Positions 22,935 to 36,100 of a stretch of 64,000 nt of DNA are shown piece after piece. The stretch is from Craterostigma plantagineum (taxonomy: Eukaryota; Streptophyta; Magnoliopsida; Lamiales; Linderniaceae). The DNA is taken from assembly GCA_027422505.1 (NCBI GenBank), contig JAPQWV010000306.1, positions 1-64,000 on the forward strand, in the 5' to 3' direction. Position 1 is the first letter of the stretch. Each line of letters begins with the position of its first letter. Made by a program: the position numbers and the translations under genes. The notes under the pieces were generated by a model. That model was not told the origin of the DNA. It searched no databases and saw only the letters and a program-made list of their open reading frames with translations.

Positions 22935-24420
22935 GAGATTGTCAAACATGGCGAGATTCAGAAGGAGCAGAAGGGCAAACTTATTGAAGACACTGACACC
23001 CTAGTCTCAGAGAAGAGAAGCTCAAAATCATGCACATAGAAGATCATCAAGCCTCCTACCCCCTCAGAGTCCGAAGGCGAATCAGACTCAGACATGGAGC
23101 CAAACATGAAATCGCTAGGAAAGCAGTTGGCTCTCATTGGAAAAATGATTAGCAAACAATACTTCAAGAAGATGTCCTCATCATTGGCTAATCGACTTCG
23201 GACCTCAAGCTCAAAGAATAAAGAACGTACACCTGAGACCTCCAAAGTCAAGAACATCAAAGAACCAACCAAGTGCTTTAACTGGGGAAACCATGTCATT
23301 ATGCCAGAGAATGCACTCTCCCAAAAAAGAGAGATGCCAATTACTACTCCAGGAAGCTCCTCACAAAACAAAAAGAAGTTGGAGTGGCTCTAATGCAGAA
23401 CAAGACCACTGGCTCGAGGATACGTCTAGCTCAGAAGAAGAGAATCTAGCCCCCATGGCCCGTCTGGACAAGAACTCTGACGCTGAAACCTCCAACCAGA
23501 CGGACGAAGACCAGGCATCCGAACCTTCTTAGGAGGTAGTTTTTTCTTACACGTTATTGACCATGTTAGACTCGTATCAAAAAGCATACACAAACATGAA
23601 ACATGAGCAGAAAAGCATAAAGGAAGTAGAGAAGAAACTATCTAAGTCTCAGGATAAAATCATTAGTCTCGAGTCAAAACTTAGGAGCTCTAGTACAAAA
23701 TAGAAGAACTTACTAAGAGCCTACATTTTAGAGAGACTAAAAAACCTCCGATAGAGCAAAATAATGAAAAATTAAGGAACTAGAAGACAGGCTAGAAAAT
23801 AACTATAATTGTTTAGTTAAAAATCTCAATGAGAAAGCTAACCTCAATTGTAGGAAACGAAAGCATCTACTAAGATCACCAACCTAGAAGCGAATTAGCT
23901 AAATCAAATACTAAGGTTTGTATGAGAGATCTAGACGCCTGTAACGCTGCCAAATTAACAGTAGAAAATAATTTTACTCTATAAGGAGAAGAGCGTAAGA
24001 AGCTATACGCTAAAGTTAAGAAATTAGAAGATCTTCTAGTAAAAAGGGGACAAACTGATCAAACAATATTCTTGAATCAACCATGGACCAAGAGTTCTAT
24101 GACTATTAATTTGGCTTAGGCTTTGAGAATCCACGATGCTTGTCAAAAGTTGATTGCAAACAACTTTACGATGTCAAGTACAAGGGTTTAGGATTAACGA
24201 ATCTCATGGTCTTTACTAATGCAAGGAAATAGATGAATGAGAAGAGGCCAAGAGAAAAGCCAAAACTAGGGTTGAAATCCCCTTCTCCTACACCGATTGA
24301 ATCAAAGATACAAAACTAGGGATCTTCCCAAGGGTTGGAGCCTTGAGCCAACTCACCTTCAAGAAGATCATTCTATAATAGGGGAAACACAATTTCATCA
24401 TTCTAAACGACGTTAGAGAG
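22935..24420 (+). pseudogene. P gag fragment, plus strand
   Basis: Copia-type gag of the E1/P/N2 family. Readable blocks are an acidic Ser-rich region (SESEGESDSDMEPN), a damaged zinc knuckle (KCFNWGNHVIMPENA instead of CX2CX4HX4C), and EQDHWLEDTSSSEEENLAPM. A coiled-coil part (SYQKAYTNMKHEQKSIKEVEKK) and a C-terminal part with a QLYDVKYKGLGLTN block end the fragment. The same blocks occur in N2 gag (58590-60360). Many stops and frameshifts. It begins just after an inverted piece of extra-ORF 3' end, so the 5' LTR and leader expected before gag are absent. Confidence 0.8.
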
Positions 24421-24424
24421 TTTT

Positions 24425-25389
24425 GATGAACGATGTAATTGTAATGACGTTAGGTATATAAATTAAGCAATTCGATTTATGATATATATAATGCCTAAGT
24501 ATATGAAAATATTCACACATGCATTGATTATGAGCTATAGATTGATTTAAGTGTTGAATATTTGATTAGCTTATGATTTGGTGATTAGTTGATGCGACTA
24601 GGTGATCGCATGTTATAGACAGCCCATGTGATAGGATATATCATTCCATGTGAAGTGCTGAATGAAAAAATTATATATGAGATACACTTCAGAATTTTGA
24701 GGAACTAAGAACTTGTGAACATACGCCTACGAAAGATTTTTGAGTAGAAACATATTGAGAGATTTTTGAGCCTCCATTCGCGATAGCTTTATGCCATACT
24801 GAGCTTTAACTTGCGATTCCATCACAGAACGAGTGATTCATCCCGTTATTCCTACCTCCAACCATATATTCTGTCTTCGGACGTGTTGTCTTCGGACGTG
24901 AGCAATACCAAGGAGGCAAGGTCGACGTTTACGCACACGTGAAGGGAAGGACGAGTTTTGGGGGCCCTTCGGTAGCAAGCTGTGTCTGTCGGGATTAGGA
25001 GATTCCAAGGAGTGAAACTCGGTGTGTGGGAACCTAGTGTGTCTAGTGTTCGACTTGTTTCGGTTGTGTATTGTGCTAATCAATCAGTTTTGTATCCAGC
25101 TACGGTGCATTATAGTGATTGGTTAAACTCTTGGGGAGCAAACCCCAAGGGGAAAAGTAACCCCAGTTGGAGATATAACCTCTATAAAATCCTATCTCGC
25201 ATTTACTTTTCAGTTATTTCCTTATCGCTGTGAGACAGACCCGAGACACATCCGACGTAACTACGATATATCAGGCATACTCGTCACAAGCATCAGTAGG
25301 CATATCTAAGTCACTACATTGTGAAAAGAAGAAGCATAAAATTTTTATAAGCCTAATTCACCCCCCTCTTAGGCACATTTATATCTTCA
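24425..25389 (+). mobile_element. C2 5' LTR (start uncertain)
   Basis: The right end ...ATCTTCA is followed after two bases by a primer-binding site (25392-25403). A TATA-like CTATAAAATCC lies near 25180-25192. The left boundary inside P gag is not defined; I place it near 24425, where gag similarity ends. No matching 3' LTR was found after C2 RNase H, so the element is 3'-truncated. Confidence 0.5.
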
Positions 25390-25391
25390 TT

Positions 25392-25403
25392 TGGTATCAA
25401 AGC
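25392..25403 (+). promoter_or_regulatory. C2 primer-binding site (tRNA-Met type)
   Basis: TGGTATCAAAGC differs by one base from the common plant initiator-tRNA-Met site TGGTATCAGAGC. It sits 2 bp after the LTR end and about 45 bp before the gag start. Confidence 0.75.
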
Positions 25404-25448
25404 GGGTTACTCAAACAACGGGCCTAACAAGCCTGAGTTAAAGATCTA

Positions 25449-27240
25449 GTGGCTTCTTCGAGTTTTGATGTTTTTGCAGACGGACAATCCCATTCCAGGT
25501 CACCACTCTTCGATGGAGCCAACTACGCCATATGGAAAAATCGGATGAAGGAATTCCTGATTGCTACTGACTATGATCTATGGGATATCATCACGACTGG
25601 ACCTTACACTCCTAAGAAGGAGGATGGAACTCCAAAGAAAGATTCTGACTACGATCAACAGAGAAGCGAGGAATCTCCTTGAATGCCAAAGCAAAGAACA
25701 TGATCGCCTCCGCGCTTACAAGAGAAGAATACAATCGTGAGTTCATGCGAATCTGCCAAAGATATGTGGGACATGCTTCAAGTCACACATGAGGAAACCA
25801 CTCTAGTTGTACAAGAAATAATATCCCTCCTAACCCACCAATAGGAGCTGTTCAAAATGGAGGACACCGAGCTATAAGCCACATGTACGCGAGATTCATG
25901 AACATCATCAATCAAATGTTCTTGTTGGGAAAGAAAATACTGGACGGTGAGAAAGTGCAAAAAATACTGAGATCTCTTCCAAGAGAATGGAATCCCAAAG
26001 TAACTACCATCTACGAAGCGAAGGACTTGGACGAACTTTCCGTCTCAGAACTGATTGGATCTGTGACCACCTACGAGATGACTCAGATCACCATCAAAGA
26101 GAAACCACCAGTCAGAAATTAACCGAACATCACCTTCAACACTGAACAAGACAACGATTCTGAGGGCGAAGAAGAAACTGAGGAGACTTACTGGAACAGA
26201 TCGCCATACTGACCAGAAAATTTGAAAGTCTCGGCTGAGAAGAAAGTTCAAAGGAAACTCCAAGTTCCAACTCAGGAACAAGGGAATATCGTCATCCGGG
26301 AACAATATGCAGAAATGCTTCAAGTGCAACAAGCCACTTCGCCTCAAACTGCCCGATGGAAAATGGTGACAAAAAGATGAAGAAGCAGAAAACCATGGTC
26401 ACCAACTGGGAAGAGGCCGGAAGTGAAGAGGAGGAAGATCTCGCCTACATGGACGATAATGATGATCAGGTATCTTCCTCATCCACTATTATGAAAATAC
26501 TCTTTTTGAATGACTTATATGCTAGGCAAGATGAGTCTCATGATAACGCTTCCTCAGTTCCTGAAGTAGGTGAAAAGGAGGAGGTGTTTGAAATAATTCA
26601 AAATGCAGAAAGAAGAATTAAGTTGCTCAACTCACAAGTAAAGAGTCTGGTTAGGCAACGAGATGACGTAGCTAGAGAAAAAAACAAAAACGGATCTAGA
26701 AAATGAACGCTTGAGAGCCGAGCAAGAAACCCTTAAGGAAGAAAAAGCCTTATATAATTGTGAAGAGCTTAGGAAGCAAAATAATGATATATCTAGAGAC
26801 ATGTCTGTTCCTAAGGAATCCTTAGAAGAAAAAACACGAACTGTTGATAGACTTCTTGAAGGAAAACAAATATTGATATGATACTTAGTATTCCTAGGCA
26901 TGTTGGAAAAACAGGGATAGGATATTCCACGACACGTAAACATGCTGCACCTCCACAAGATGTTAGAAAGCCTAAATATTTTTCATGCGGCCGTCACAGT
27001 CATTATGCTAACCACTATTTTTTGAAGAGAGCTGATAAATCTAGATATATCTGGAGGCGAAAGCAGGTTCCTAAGAATCAAAGTTCTAACACTGGCCCGC
27101 CTGTGTTTGTGAGATCACAGTCTGTGACAGTTGATATATCACGTGTGAACAAGAGTTATTTTTCCACTAACCTTTTAGGACCCAATCAAAGTTGGACACC
27201 TCAGAAAAGAACTGATTCATGCAGGTACAAAGAAGAAAAT
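25449..27240 (+). pseudogene. C2 copia gag
   Basis: Gag of a second copia element. The start MASSSFDVFADG at 25449 is followed by the capsid-type block PLFDGANYAIWKNRMKEFL typical of UBN2-like plant copia gag. A second part (25883-26122) has QKILRSLPREWNPKVTTIYEAK. The region then turns acidic and coiled-coil (26356-26900). One CCHC-like segment is at about 26970-27015 (YFSCGRHSHYANHYF), with the first Cys replaced. Stops at 25680 and elsewhere, plus frameshifts, disable it. Intact gag packages element RNA into virus-like particles in the cytoplasm. Confidence 0.85.
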
Positions 27241-28770
27241 TCAGCAAGAAAAACAAGTGGTACCTCGACAGTGGCTGTTCCCACCATATGACAGGTGATA
27301 TCAGTAAGTTTGTATCGGTGAAAGCGTATGACGAAGGATATGTCTCCTACGCCGATAACACAAAGCTAAGATTATTGGAGTTGAAACTGTTTGTAACACT
27401 TTACATACTACAATAGATGACGTATGGCTGGTTAAGAATCTGGAACATAATCTCACTAGTATTAGTCAATTATGTGATAAATGTCATACGGTTACTTTTG
27501 AAAATGATAAGTATGTTGTTAAAAATGATAATAAGGTGTTATTTAGTGCGTCTAGGGATAGAAATATTAGTTGTATTACTCTTGATGATATCACTGACCA
27601 GAATGTCAAGTGCTTAGACAGGATAACACCTGATTATGGCACAGACGCTTAGGACATGCTAACATGGAATTACTGTCTCATATTACAAGCAATGCACTGG
27701 TACGAGGTGTTCCTGATATGAAGCTTGTCAAAGACAAAATATGCAAAGCGTGCCAAATGGGTAAGCAAGCCAAAACATCGTTCAAAGCAAAGAATGTGAT
27801 ATCCACATCCAGACCACTGGAATTGCTTCATCTCGACCTTTTGGTCCGGTTCAGACAATGTCTCAGAGAGGTAAAAGATATGCCTTTGTTATTGTTGATG
27901 ATTATTCCAGGTATACATGGGTGATATTTTTTGCACATAAGAATGAGGCATTAGATAACTTTGCATCGCTAGTAAAGAGACTTGAAAATGAAAAAGAAAT
28001 GAATCTATGTAGGATACGCAGTGATAACGGACTAGAACTTGATAGTAAGTCATTTGCATCATTCTGTGATCAATATGGATATAGTCATAACTTCTCTGCC
28101 CCTATAACTCCCCAGCAGAATGGCGTAAACGGAAAAATAGGGTGTTACAGGAAATGGCTAGATCTATGTTACATGAGTATGATATTCCTAAACAGTTCTG
28201 GGCGGAAGCTGTTAGTACAGCCTGTTATGTGTCAAATCGCGTGTTTCTTAGGCCGATATTAAAGAAAACATCATATGAAATCTGGCGTGGTAGAACTCCA
28301 AATATAAGTTACTTTCGTGTATTTGGATGTAAATGTTTTATCTTGAATGATAGAGATAAGAGAGGAAAATTTGACTCTAAGGTAGATGAAGGGATATTCC
28401 TTAGTTACAGTCTTCACTGTAAGGCCTATCGTGTTTATAATAAAAGAAAGCTGGCTGTTAAGGAATCCATACATGTTACTTTTGATGAAATACCTAAAGC
28501 AAATGCTACTGAAGAGGAAGGTATAGATTTGCCTTGTGCAGAATTACAGCATACTAAAGACAGTGAGAAAGATATTCCAAAAGACGAAAATGTTGAGACA
28601 CTTGAACATGAAGCTAATGAACATCAATGGAGAAATTGGAAACATGCTTCCAGTCATCCAACAGATCAAGTGATTGGGAATATCACATTTGGAATCAAAA
28701 CTCGAGCTACTGCACGAAATCAGGATACAGAGGAATTCCATGATGTACTGCTCTCAATGATGGAACCATA
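27241..28770 (+). pseudogene. C2 protease and integrase
   Basis: The aspartic protease block WYLDSGCSHHMTGD lies at about 27248-27290. The pre-integrase zinc region follows (ICKACQMGKQAK at about 27740-27775). The integrase core shows the first Asp region LLHLDLL, then VIVDDYSRYTWV (27885-27920), the second Asp in IRSDNGLELD (28015-28045), and PQQNGVNGKIG near 28110, where the usual VERKNR with its catalytic Glu is altered. The C-terminal part MARSMLHEYDIPKQFWAEAV continues in another frame (28142-28771). Frameshifts at about 27415, 27860 and 28140 make it non-functional. Confidence 0.88.
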
Positions 28771-30217
28771 GACAGTCCATGAAGCTCTAGACGATATATC
28801 TTGGGTCTCTGCCATGGAGGATGAGTTATCTCAGTTCGAAAAGAGCCAAGTGGGGACACTCGTAGAGAGACTAGATGGAAAGTCCATCATAGAAATAAAT
28901 GGGTCTTCCGCAACAAACTCGACAAACATGGTAATGTCACTAGAGTCAAAGCGAGGTTAGTTGCAAAAGGTTATTCCCAGGAGGAAGGTATTGATGTCGA
29001 TGAAACTTTTGCTCCGGTAGATAGATTAGAGTCCATACGTGTCTTACTTGCATATGCATGCTTTAAACGTTTTAAACTTTTTCAAATGGACGTAAAAAGT
29101 GCATTTTTAAATTGTTTTATAAATGAGGAAGTCTATGTAGAACAACCAACCGGTTTCACAAGGGAAGATTTTCCAAATCATGTTTTTAAATTGAACAAAG
29201 CACTATATGGTTTAAAGCAGGCTGCTAGGGCATGGTATGAAAGGTTGAGTAAATTTGTAATTGACATAGGTTTTGACTGGAACTATTGATAATACATTGT
29301 TTATTAAGTACGAAGGTGATCACATGATACTGGTCCAAATCTACGTGGATGACATCATATTTGGAAGTACTATATCCTTCTTTGTTAGGAATTCTCTAAG
29401 TCTATACAGAAGGAATTTGAGATGAGCTTGATGGGTGCTGAACTACTTTCTCGGGTTGCAAATAAAGCAACTGGACAATGGAACCTTTGCATTCCAGACA
29501 AAGTACAGCAAGAGATTACTGACAAAATTCGAGATGAGTGATTCCAAAGCAATTTCCACCCCTATGCATCAGACCACCAAAATAGATTGTGACGAATCGG
29601 GTACACCAGTTGATCAAACAGAATATCGAGGTATGATTGGAAGCCTTCTCTACTTAACTGCTAGTCGCCCTGATATTATGTTTGCTGTTGGTATGTGTTC
29701 GAGATATCAGTCTGACCCTAGGGAATCTCACTTGACAGCAGTCAAGCGTATACTTAGATTATATCAAGGGTACTGTGAATTTTGGTCTGTGGTATTCATA
29801 TACGGATGAATTTCCATTAATGGGATATTCCGATGCCGACTATGCCGGTTGTAGGGAAGATAGGAAAAGTACTAGTGGAAGTTGCCAATTACTTGGAAAT
29901 TCCTGGTAACTTGGTCTAATAGAAAGCAAAATGATGTCGCCCTCTCCACAAGCAAAGCTGAATATATGACCTCAGGAAATTAACAAGTTCTTTGGATGAA
30001 ACAAACCTTTAGTGATTTTGAGTTAGGTTTTCCTTTTCTGTGTGATAGCACTAGTGCCATTAGTATTACTAAGAATCCCATGCATCACTCTCGTACTAAA
30101 CATATAGAGGTTAAACATCATTTTATACGAGACCATATTCAGAAGGGGATTATCATTGTTGAATTCGTCGGAACAAATGATCAGCTTGCTGATATCTTCA
30201 CAAAAAGTCGTTCTTGA
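28771..30217 (+). pseudogene. C2 reverse transcriptase and RNase H
   Basis: RT blocks include WVSAMEDELSQFEKSQV (about 28800), MDVKSAFLNCFINEEVY (29086), [19 protein letters not shown] (about 29190-29250) and an intact catalytic motif IYVDDIIFGS near 29340-29370. RNase H has [19 protein letters not shown] (about 29822-29880), SKAEY-like, and CDSTSAISITKNPMHHSRT (30040-30090). It ends QLADIFTKSRS at 30217, earlier than normal. Frameshifts occur near 28910, 29280, 29390 and 29760. Right after it the sequence switches to spacer/leader of the E1/P/N2 family, so C2 is 3'-truncated. Confidence 0.88.
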
Positions 30218-30239
30218 TAAAGACGACTTTAAGTCTGAC

Positions 30240-30774
30240 TTTGTATCTAGAACGAGAAAAATTTTCGCGTCGAGTTTTTGATCGAGAAATTAACCTGATC
30301 GAAGAACCTAGCGAGAAAAATTAAAATTATTGTAAAAAATCACAGAATACTCTTAACTCCGATTCAAGCAAAAACGATGAACTAGACTCTGAAATTACAT
30401 GTATTTGCTCGTAATCGGATAAGGAATACGCACGAACACACAATTGAACACATTAGAAAGCAAGACATGTCGAATTTGATCAAAATCAGAATGTGTTCAA
30501 AGCTGTTTTTTGCGCGAACAGTAATCACTCTAATCCAATCGATTCTGCTAAATCGAAGTTCAAACAGCTACGAATCTAATCGCAATCAATGTATATCACT
30601 AAAACAAGCACAGACACATCAATTCACACCAATTAAGCACAAAATTTGAGCTATTAGATCGAAATTGGAATTCGCGCCAAACTGTTCTTCGATGGAACAG
30701 TACCATAATTCAAATTTCAATCCAATTCTAACAATTTTCGATTCAAAACAGAATGAATCTGCTCCGATACCAAT
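30240..30774 (-). other. Inverted 5' leader with PBS (minus strand)
   Basis: On the minus strand a primer site TGGTATCGGAGC (30761-30772) follows the LTR end after a few bases. The non-coding leader then runs toward lower coordinates (GATTCATTCTGTTTTGAATCG...). The same leader occurs on the plus strand at 60432-60637. It ends near 30240, where it meets the truncated C2. No gag follows, so only the 5' end of a minus-oriented copy is present. Confidence 0.75.
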
Positions 30775-31125
30775 TTTTAGGTCCTGGTTTATCATCTCCA
30801 TGAACCTAGACTCGAATTCTTAAGTTTATGATTAAGAATTGTTCAACTTTATCTCACGGTCGAAAACTTACTATTGAGCTCGAGAGAGAATTTCGCTTAC
30901 AGTTAGAAGATTTCTTGTGTTTCTCTGTCTAGAAATCGAATTGCAAGCCTTTCGCATCAATTTCTCAAATATTCTCTTTAAGCAGAATGTTTGTACATCT
31001 ATTTATACCAAACATACTTGGTATAAATAACAAACTAAGTCCTAAACTAAGGACAAATACAATAAAAGCCCCTAATTATAAGGACAACTAATTAAATCAA
31101 AGAACAACTAAATTGGTATTCTACA
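30775..31125 (-). mobile_element. Inverted 5' LTR of the E1/P/N2 family (351 bp)
   Basis: Minus orientation: TGTAGAATACC (31125) to CCAGGACCTAAAA (30775). The last TG/CA pair is degraded. It is the same length as the E1 and N2 LTRs. Being next to a PBS and leader on its U5 side it is a 5' LTR. Its U3 end touches plus-strand RT sequence of P directly. Confidence 0.88.
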
Positions 31126-32165
31126 CTGATGCATCTACTTCAGCTTTGCCTCACGAGCGAAAGTGAACTCGAGCACATCCGGTTGATCAGATTATCGGTG
31201 ATCCTTCGAGTGGAGTACGAACACGTCATCCACACAGTCTCTTTAGCTGCTTTTTAAGCCAAAATGAGCCTACTAAGGTAGCTGACGCACTTCAAGACCC
31301 GGATTGTAATAGCAATGCAAGACGAAATCAACCAATTCGAGAGTCTCCAAGTGTAAACGTTAGTACCCCGTCTTCATGGGAAAACCATTATAGAACGAAA
31401 TTGGTATTTAAGAACAAAAAGAATGAAGTGGGGAAGTGATCCGGAATAAAGCAAGGCTGGCTGCGAAGGGATATAACCAACAGGAAGGCATTGACTACGA
31501 CGAAACTTATCCTCCTGCTTCCCGGATTGAAGCCATCCACGTTCTCATGGCGTATGCATCCCATAAAGACTTCAAAGTCTACCAAATGGATGTTAAGACC
31601 GCCTTCTTCAACGACGTCTTAAAGGAAGCAGTCTATGCCGCTCAGCTACAAGGCTTTGTTGATCAAGAACATCCTGATCACGTCTATCGATTGGACAAAG
31701 CTCTCTATGGACTGAAACAAGCTCCATGTGCTTGGTGTGATGTCTTGAGCGACTTCCTCGAAGTCTGGATTTATCCGAGGAACGATCGATACGACTTTCT
31801 TCATCAAATGGCAAGACAAAGATCTGATGGTCGTCCAAGTTTACGTAGACGACATCATCTTCGGATCAACAAATCCACGAGTCTGCAAGAAGTTTGGAGA
31901 TTTAATGAAGAGCAAGTTTGGAATGAGTCACAAGGGAGAGATGCATTTTTTCTTGGGACTCCAAGTCAGGCAGCTCAATGATGGCATCTTCATAAGTCAG
32001 ACTAAATACATCATTGATATTCTGAAGAAGTTACATCTTAGCACTCCCATGTCAACAAGCTGTAAGTTGGATGCCGATCCCACAGGAAGAGCGGTCAACA
32101 TCACACTCTATCCAGCATCATCGGCTCTCTTCTCTATCTCACCTCAAGCCCGCCGGATATTATGT
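31126..32165 (+). pseudogene. P reverse transcriptase (partial)
   Basis: RT of the E1/P/N2 copia family. It begins abruptly after the inverted LTR at a pre-RT linker (ALPHERK, then DPSSGVRTRHPH). The core follows: [20 protein letters not shown] (31440-31500), [19 protein letters not shown] (about 31578-31635), [15 protein letters not shown] (31690-31735), and in a shifted frame VQVYVDDIIFGSTNP (31830-31875) with intact YVDD. It then shows TPMSTSCKLDADPTGR. The frame is cut at about 32165, just before RNase H, where spacer sequence takes over, so RNase H is deleted. Integrase, protease and the gag link are missing upstream. Confidence 0.88.
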
Positions 32166-33164
32166 TTAAATATACGTTTTGAACGTTTGAAGCTGTCGAA
32201 AAACTTTTCGAGCGCAAACAATGTCAATTGAATTTAGATTCGATTAAATTACTTATTGAATCGAATAAGGGTTTCGATCGTTAAATTCTGACTTAGTCGT
32301 TAAGATAAATGACGTAGAAGGAAAAGATACTTAATATCGAGAAACCTAATTGGGATTTTATGCGAGCGAAAAAAACTTAAGAGTGAAATTGATAAAATAG
32401 ATGTAATGAAGTTTCGAGCGCAAAACTTACCATAAAAAATAGTAATTTCGATTTCAATTTTTTTCTGAGTCGATTTTAGCGGCGATAAAATTAATTTCTC
32501 GTCGATAAAATTTCTCGATCGTGAAAGTACGTAGCGATGATCTTAATCGATCGAAAATTTTCTCGGCGAGTCACCCAGTTTCTCGTTGTCAATTTTCTCG
32601 AAATTTTGCAACGAAAAATGATTTTAAAATCGAAATACTTTCTCGGTCGATAACTTTCACACCGAAAATTTTATTCACGCGCGAAAAATTTCTCGGTCGT
32701 AAATTTACGCTGAAATCAATTTCTCAATCGTAAATTTACACAAAAATTTTTCTCGATCGTAATTTCTTAGCTAGATTACCACGCGTATAATGTGTAACAC
32801 TTAGCAAAATTTTCAAAGTCCTTTTCGCTGTAGCAGACCTTACCGAATAAATTTTTCGATCCTAAAATTGAATGGCAATTTGAATCAAAGTCAGCACTGG
32901 TAAATCAAAATTGAAAATTCGATTTTACGTGCGAAAACCTTCACGGAGTGAATAGTGGTGCTAAACACTTGGAAAATTTTTCGACCACACTTCTTATATA
33001 CATAAGTCGAACTTTGCTTTGTGTGTCCTATGTGTAAATTGATTTTCAATTACAAAGTTATCAAACATATCATGACTTGATAGACTATTATAGTTTGATT
33101 AAACATATTTTCGACTCAATTAAATCCTTGAACTAATATATTGTTTTTCAAATTGATTTTTCAG
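32166..33164 (+). other. P spacer, shortened
   Basis: AT-rich non-coding DNA corresponding to the part of the E1 and N2 spacers next to the extra ORF. Dense TCGATCGT/AAATTTCTCG motifs occur at 32480-32770. The RNase H-proximal 2-3 kb found in E1 and N2 is absent. It ends TTTTTCAG immediately before the extra-ORF ATG. Confidence 0.7.
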
Positions 33165-36100
33165 ATGGATCACTATCCAACATACAATCACATTTACGAG
33201 AAGAACCTATACCTCAAGGTTGCAAACACCAATTTTCAGCTCGACCTCACAACCTTCAGGTGTCCGGACGAGATTATGGTGTCTGTACTGCAAGGCCATC
33301 CCCTCTGGCACGTGCTCCCGGTGACAGTGTCAGTGCCCATGCTCTACTTGCAACAATTCTGGGGAAGAATCAAGAGTTTAGTAGTTAATGGCTCTTATCG
33401 CTGCACGACGGTCATCGGGACGGGACATATAAGCTTTAGTAAGGATGACTTTGGACTCGTCCCAGACCTACCATACAGCCAAAACTACGACCCTCTTCCT
33501 TCAGAAGCATATGGGATACTGTCCACCGCTCACCAAGCTTGCACAAGTCCAGAGAAATGGAATGTCTCACCCATGGAAGACACTGTTCGGCATAATCAAC
33601 AAGTGTCTATCGCCAAAGCACGCAGGGTTTGACAAAGGCAACGACAACATTCTCCGAATTTTCCACGGCATCGCATTCTCGCAGAATTATGATTTTGCTC
33701 AACTGATCTGGAATGATATAGCAGAACAGATCGGACAAATGGAAAATAAAAGGTCAAAGAATGTACCGTATGCCCGGTGGTTCAACTTCATCATCCGACA
33801 ACGCATGGAGATGCACGGGAACATCCCTCGTCTACCTCCAGGAGGGAACTACCAACCCCCAAAACTGAAGTTCTTCCATAATCCAAGGCTCACAGACCTG
33901 GATCAGCCGATGTTGATCCCATTCGAGCTGCTACGTCTCGTCGACACCTCGGGAGACGTCTATAGGCTGTACTGCCGGAAGAATCATCTCACTGAGCAGA
34001 TGATTAGAGGGCCCCCGACACACTTTCATGTGAGCCCTCCTCAATAAAAACAGTACCAACCTAGTCCTGAAGCCGAGCTGATCGATCAAGTGGCTCAGTA
34101 GCTAAAACAGGAGCCTCCAACTCAGGAAACACAAGTACCAGAGATGATGCCATGCTGATTGACGTAGTGGCTCAAGAGTTGGAATTTGAGGCTCCACAAC
34201 AGTCGCTGGGAGCTGAAGTGCCCACCGTTGTCGGTGTGTTCCAGGGATCACTTGAGGAGATCCTACAACAGGCAACACAACCCCAAGCAGAAACGGGGCA
34301 AAGCTCACCATCACAGGCTACTATGCCTGCCCCAGAGGCCGAGATTCCCACACTCACATCCCAAGGGCCTCTTGTGAAAGAACCAGCCAGTGAGGATGTC
34401 GCACATAGATCATCTCCTCACACGGCTACCCCGTCCGACACCGAATCTGACGAGGAGATCCGGTTGCTAAGGACTCCAAGGCGACTGAGCATCCAGTTCG
34501 AGTCCCTTTTTACATCTGTTAGCACTACATTAGACACGCCACCAGTCATCACTCCAAGTACTGAGGCTGAGTCCACATTCCAATCATTACCGGCCCAGTC
34601 CCAATGGTGTCTAATACGCAGGTTCAATCTAAACCTGCCACAACATAGATGAGCATCTTCAAGATTCGAATCGAGGATTAGATGGAAGTCTTGGACAGTC
34701 ACAACCTCGAGTGACTACGAGCCAGCCTGAGGAGCCGGTGATAGCCCAAGGGTTGACAACAGGCGACATTAGTCGACCTGGTCCATCTACGGAGGCTCCG
34801 TGCGTCCAGTTTGTGACTTAAGCTCACTTCCAAACAGCTCTCTCTACGGCCATCAGATCACTTGAAGACAAGATGATAGAGAGAGTGCTGGGAGCCATCG
34901 ACACGTCCCAATGTGACGATGGAAAGCACCCGTCTCAGAGGGCACTTCAGCACAAGCAAACCTCCAACCCCACAACCCTCTCCCAGCGACCCTCTCATAA
35001 ACTCATCCATCGTCATCAACCCATACACCATACCCATCATCGAACTCCACGACATATTATTTGCCCGCCTTATAGGCCTTTCCGCCCGAATGCCTCATGA
35101 AGAATCCCTCTACAGGCATCTCATGGATCACCCTGAGCCACCTACTCAGTCATGCCGAGGCCAAAGCTCCCGCACACGATGTCGACATGACGATCCAGAC
35201 GATCAAGACCGTCATAAGGGGGAGAAACGACCTAGGACATCATCTAGTAGCCAAGATAAAGGTCAAGAACAAGGTTCGGGCGCGACACAGACAAGTGCTG
35301 GAGCCGGTGAAGCCTCACAACCTACTAACCAAACAACCATCATACTCTTTCCCACATCGACCCAGCAACCTTCCACCTAAGGACGCCTCCGTCCACACCA
35401 CCACAGACCTCAAGAAGCCCCTTGCTTCCAGAAGAAGAAGCAAGTGCAGCAATGCTCGTGGCCTTGGCAGCGACTCAGGCCACTCCCTCGACCGCTCCAA
35501 AACAATCGGGAATATCTGGACATGCCGTCAACCCACATGAGTTCCTCGACCGTTACATATTCGAAGGACAGTGGATGACGCTTACCATGCCCGATGAGAT
35601 TCAGAGGCAACGACTCAAGGACGTTCGACACTTCCTTCAAGCAGCTTCGGTGGACCTAGTTACTAATAGAAGACGAAGAACTTCAGGAAGGTGAAGACCA
35701 TGAACAGATTCCCCAAGGGCTTCCAGAGCTTATTGCTTAACGAGCGCTTCCCCTACAAGACAAATGCCAGGGACCCTTCGCATCGACACGCCATTGGAGA
35801 ATATAAAAATCGAGATTCCCTTCCTTGAAGAAGTTCGAGAACATATTTGGAGGTCACCGGACAAAGTCAAGAAGTTGAACGAGTCTGAGCTCAGAGGGAT
35901 CACTCACTGGGATCAGCAGAAGAGAATGACCTATCTTTGGATGCTGACCCATCTTGGACCAGACATAAGGCTGGGGATGACCAAAGAGCAAGCAAAGCCA
36001 CTATAATAGTCTATCCCCAATATGCCAGCTTCTGAGTGTCTACTGTGGCAAAGGAGGTCTTCCAACACCCTACTATGTCATCGAGCGAGTAGATAGAACT

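Noticed and set aside
26045..26347. Minus-strand frames opposite C2 gag as separate genes
   Set aside because: Shadow of the gag coding strand.
34102..34357. Antisense open frames opposite the P extra ORF (for example 34102-34314, 35315-35640)
   Set aside because: Shadows of the Pro/Thr/Glu-rich sense frame; no conserved motif.
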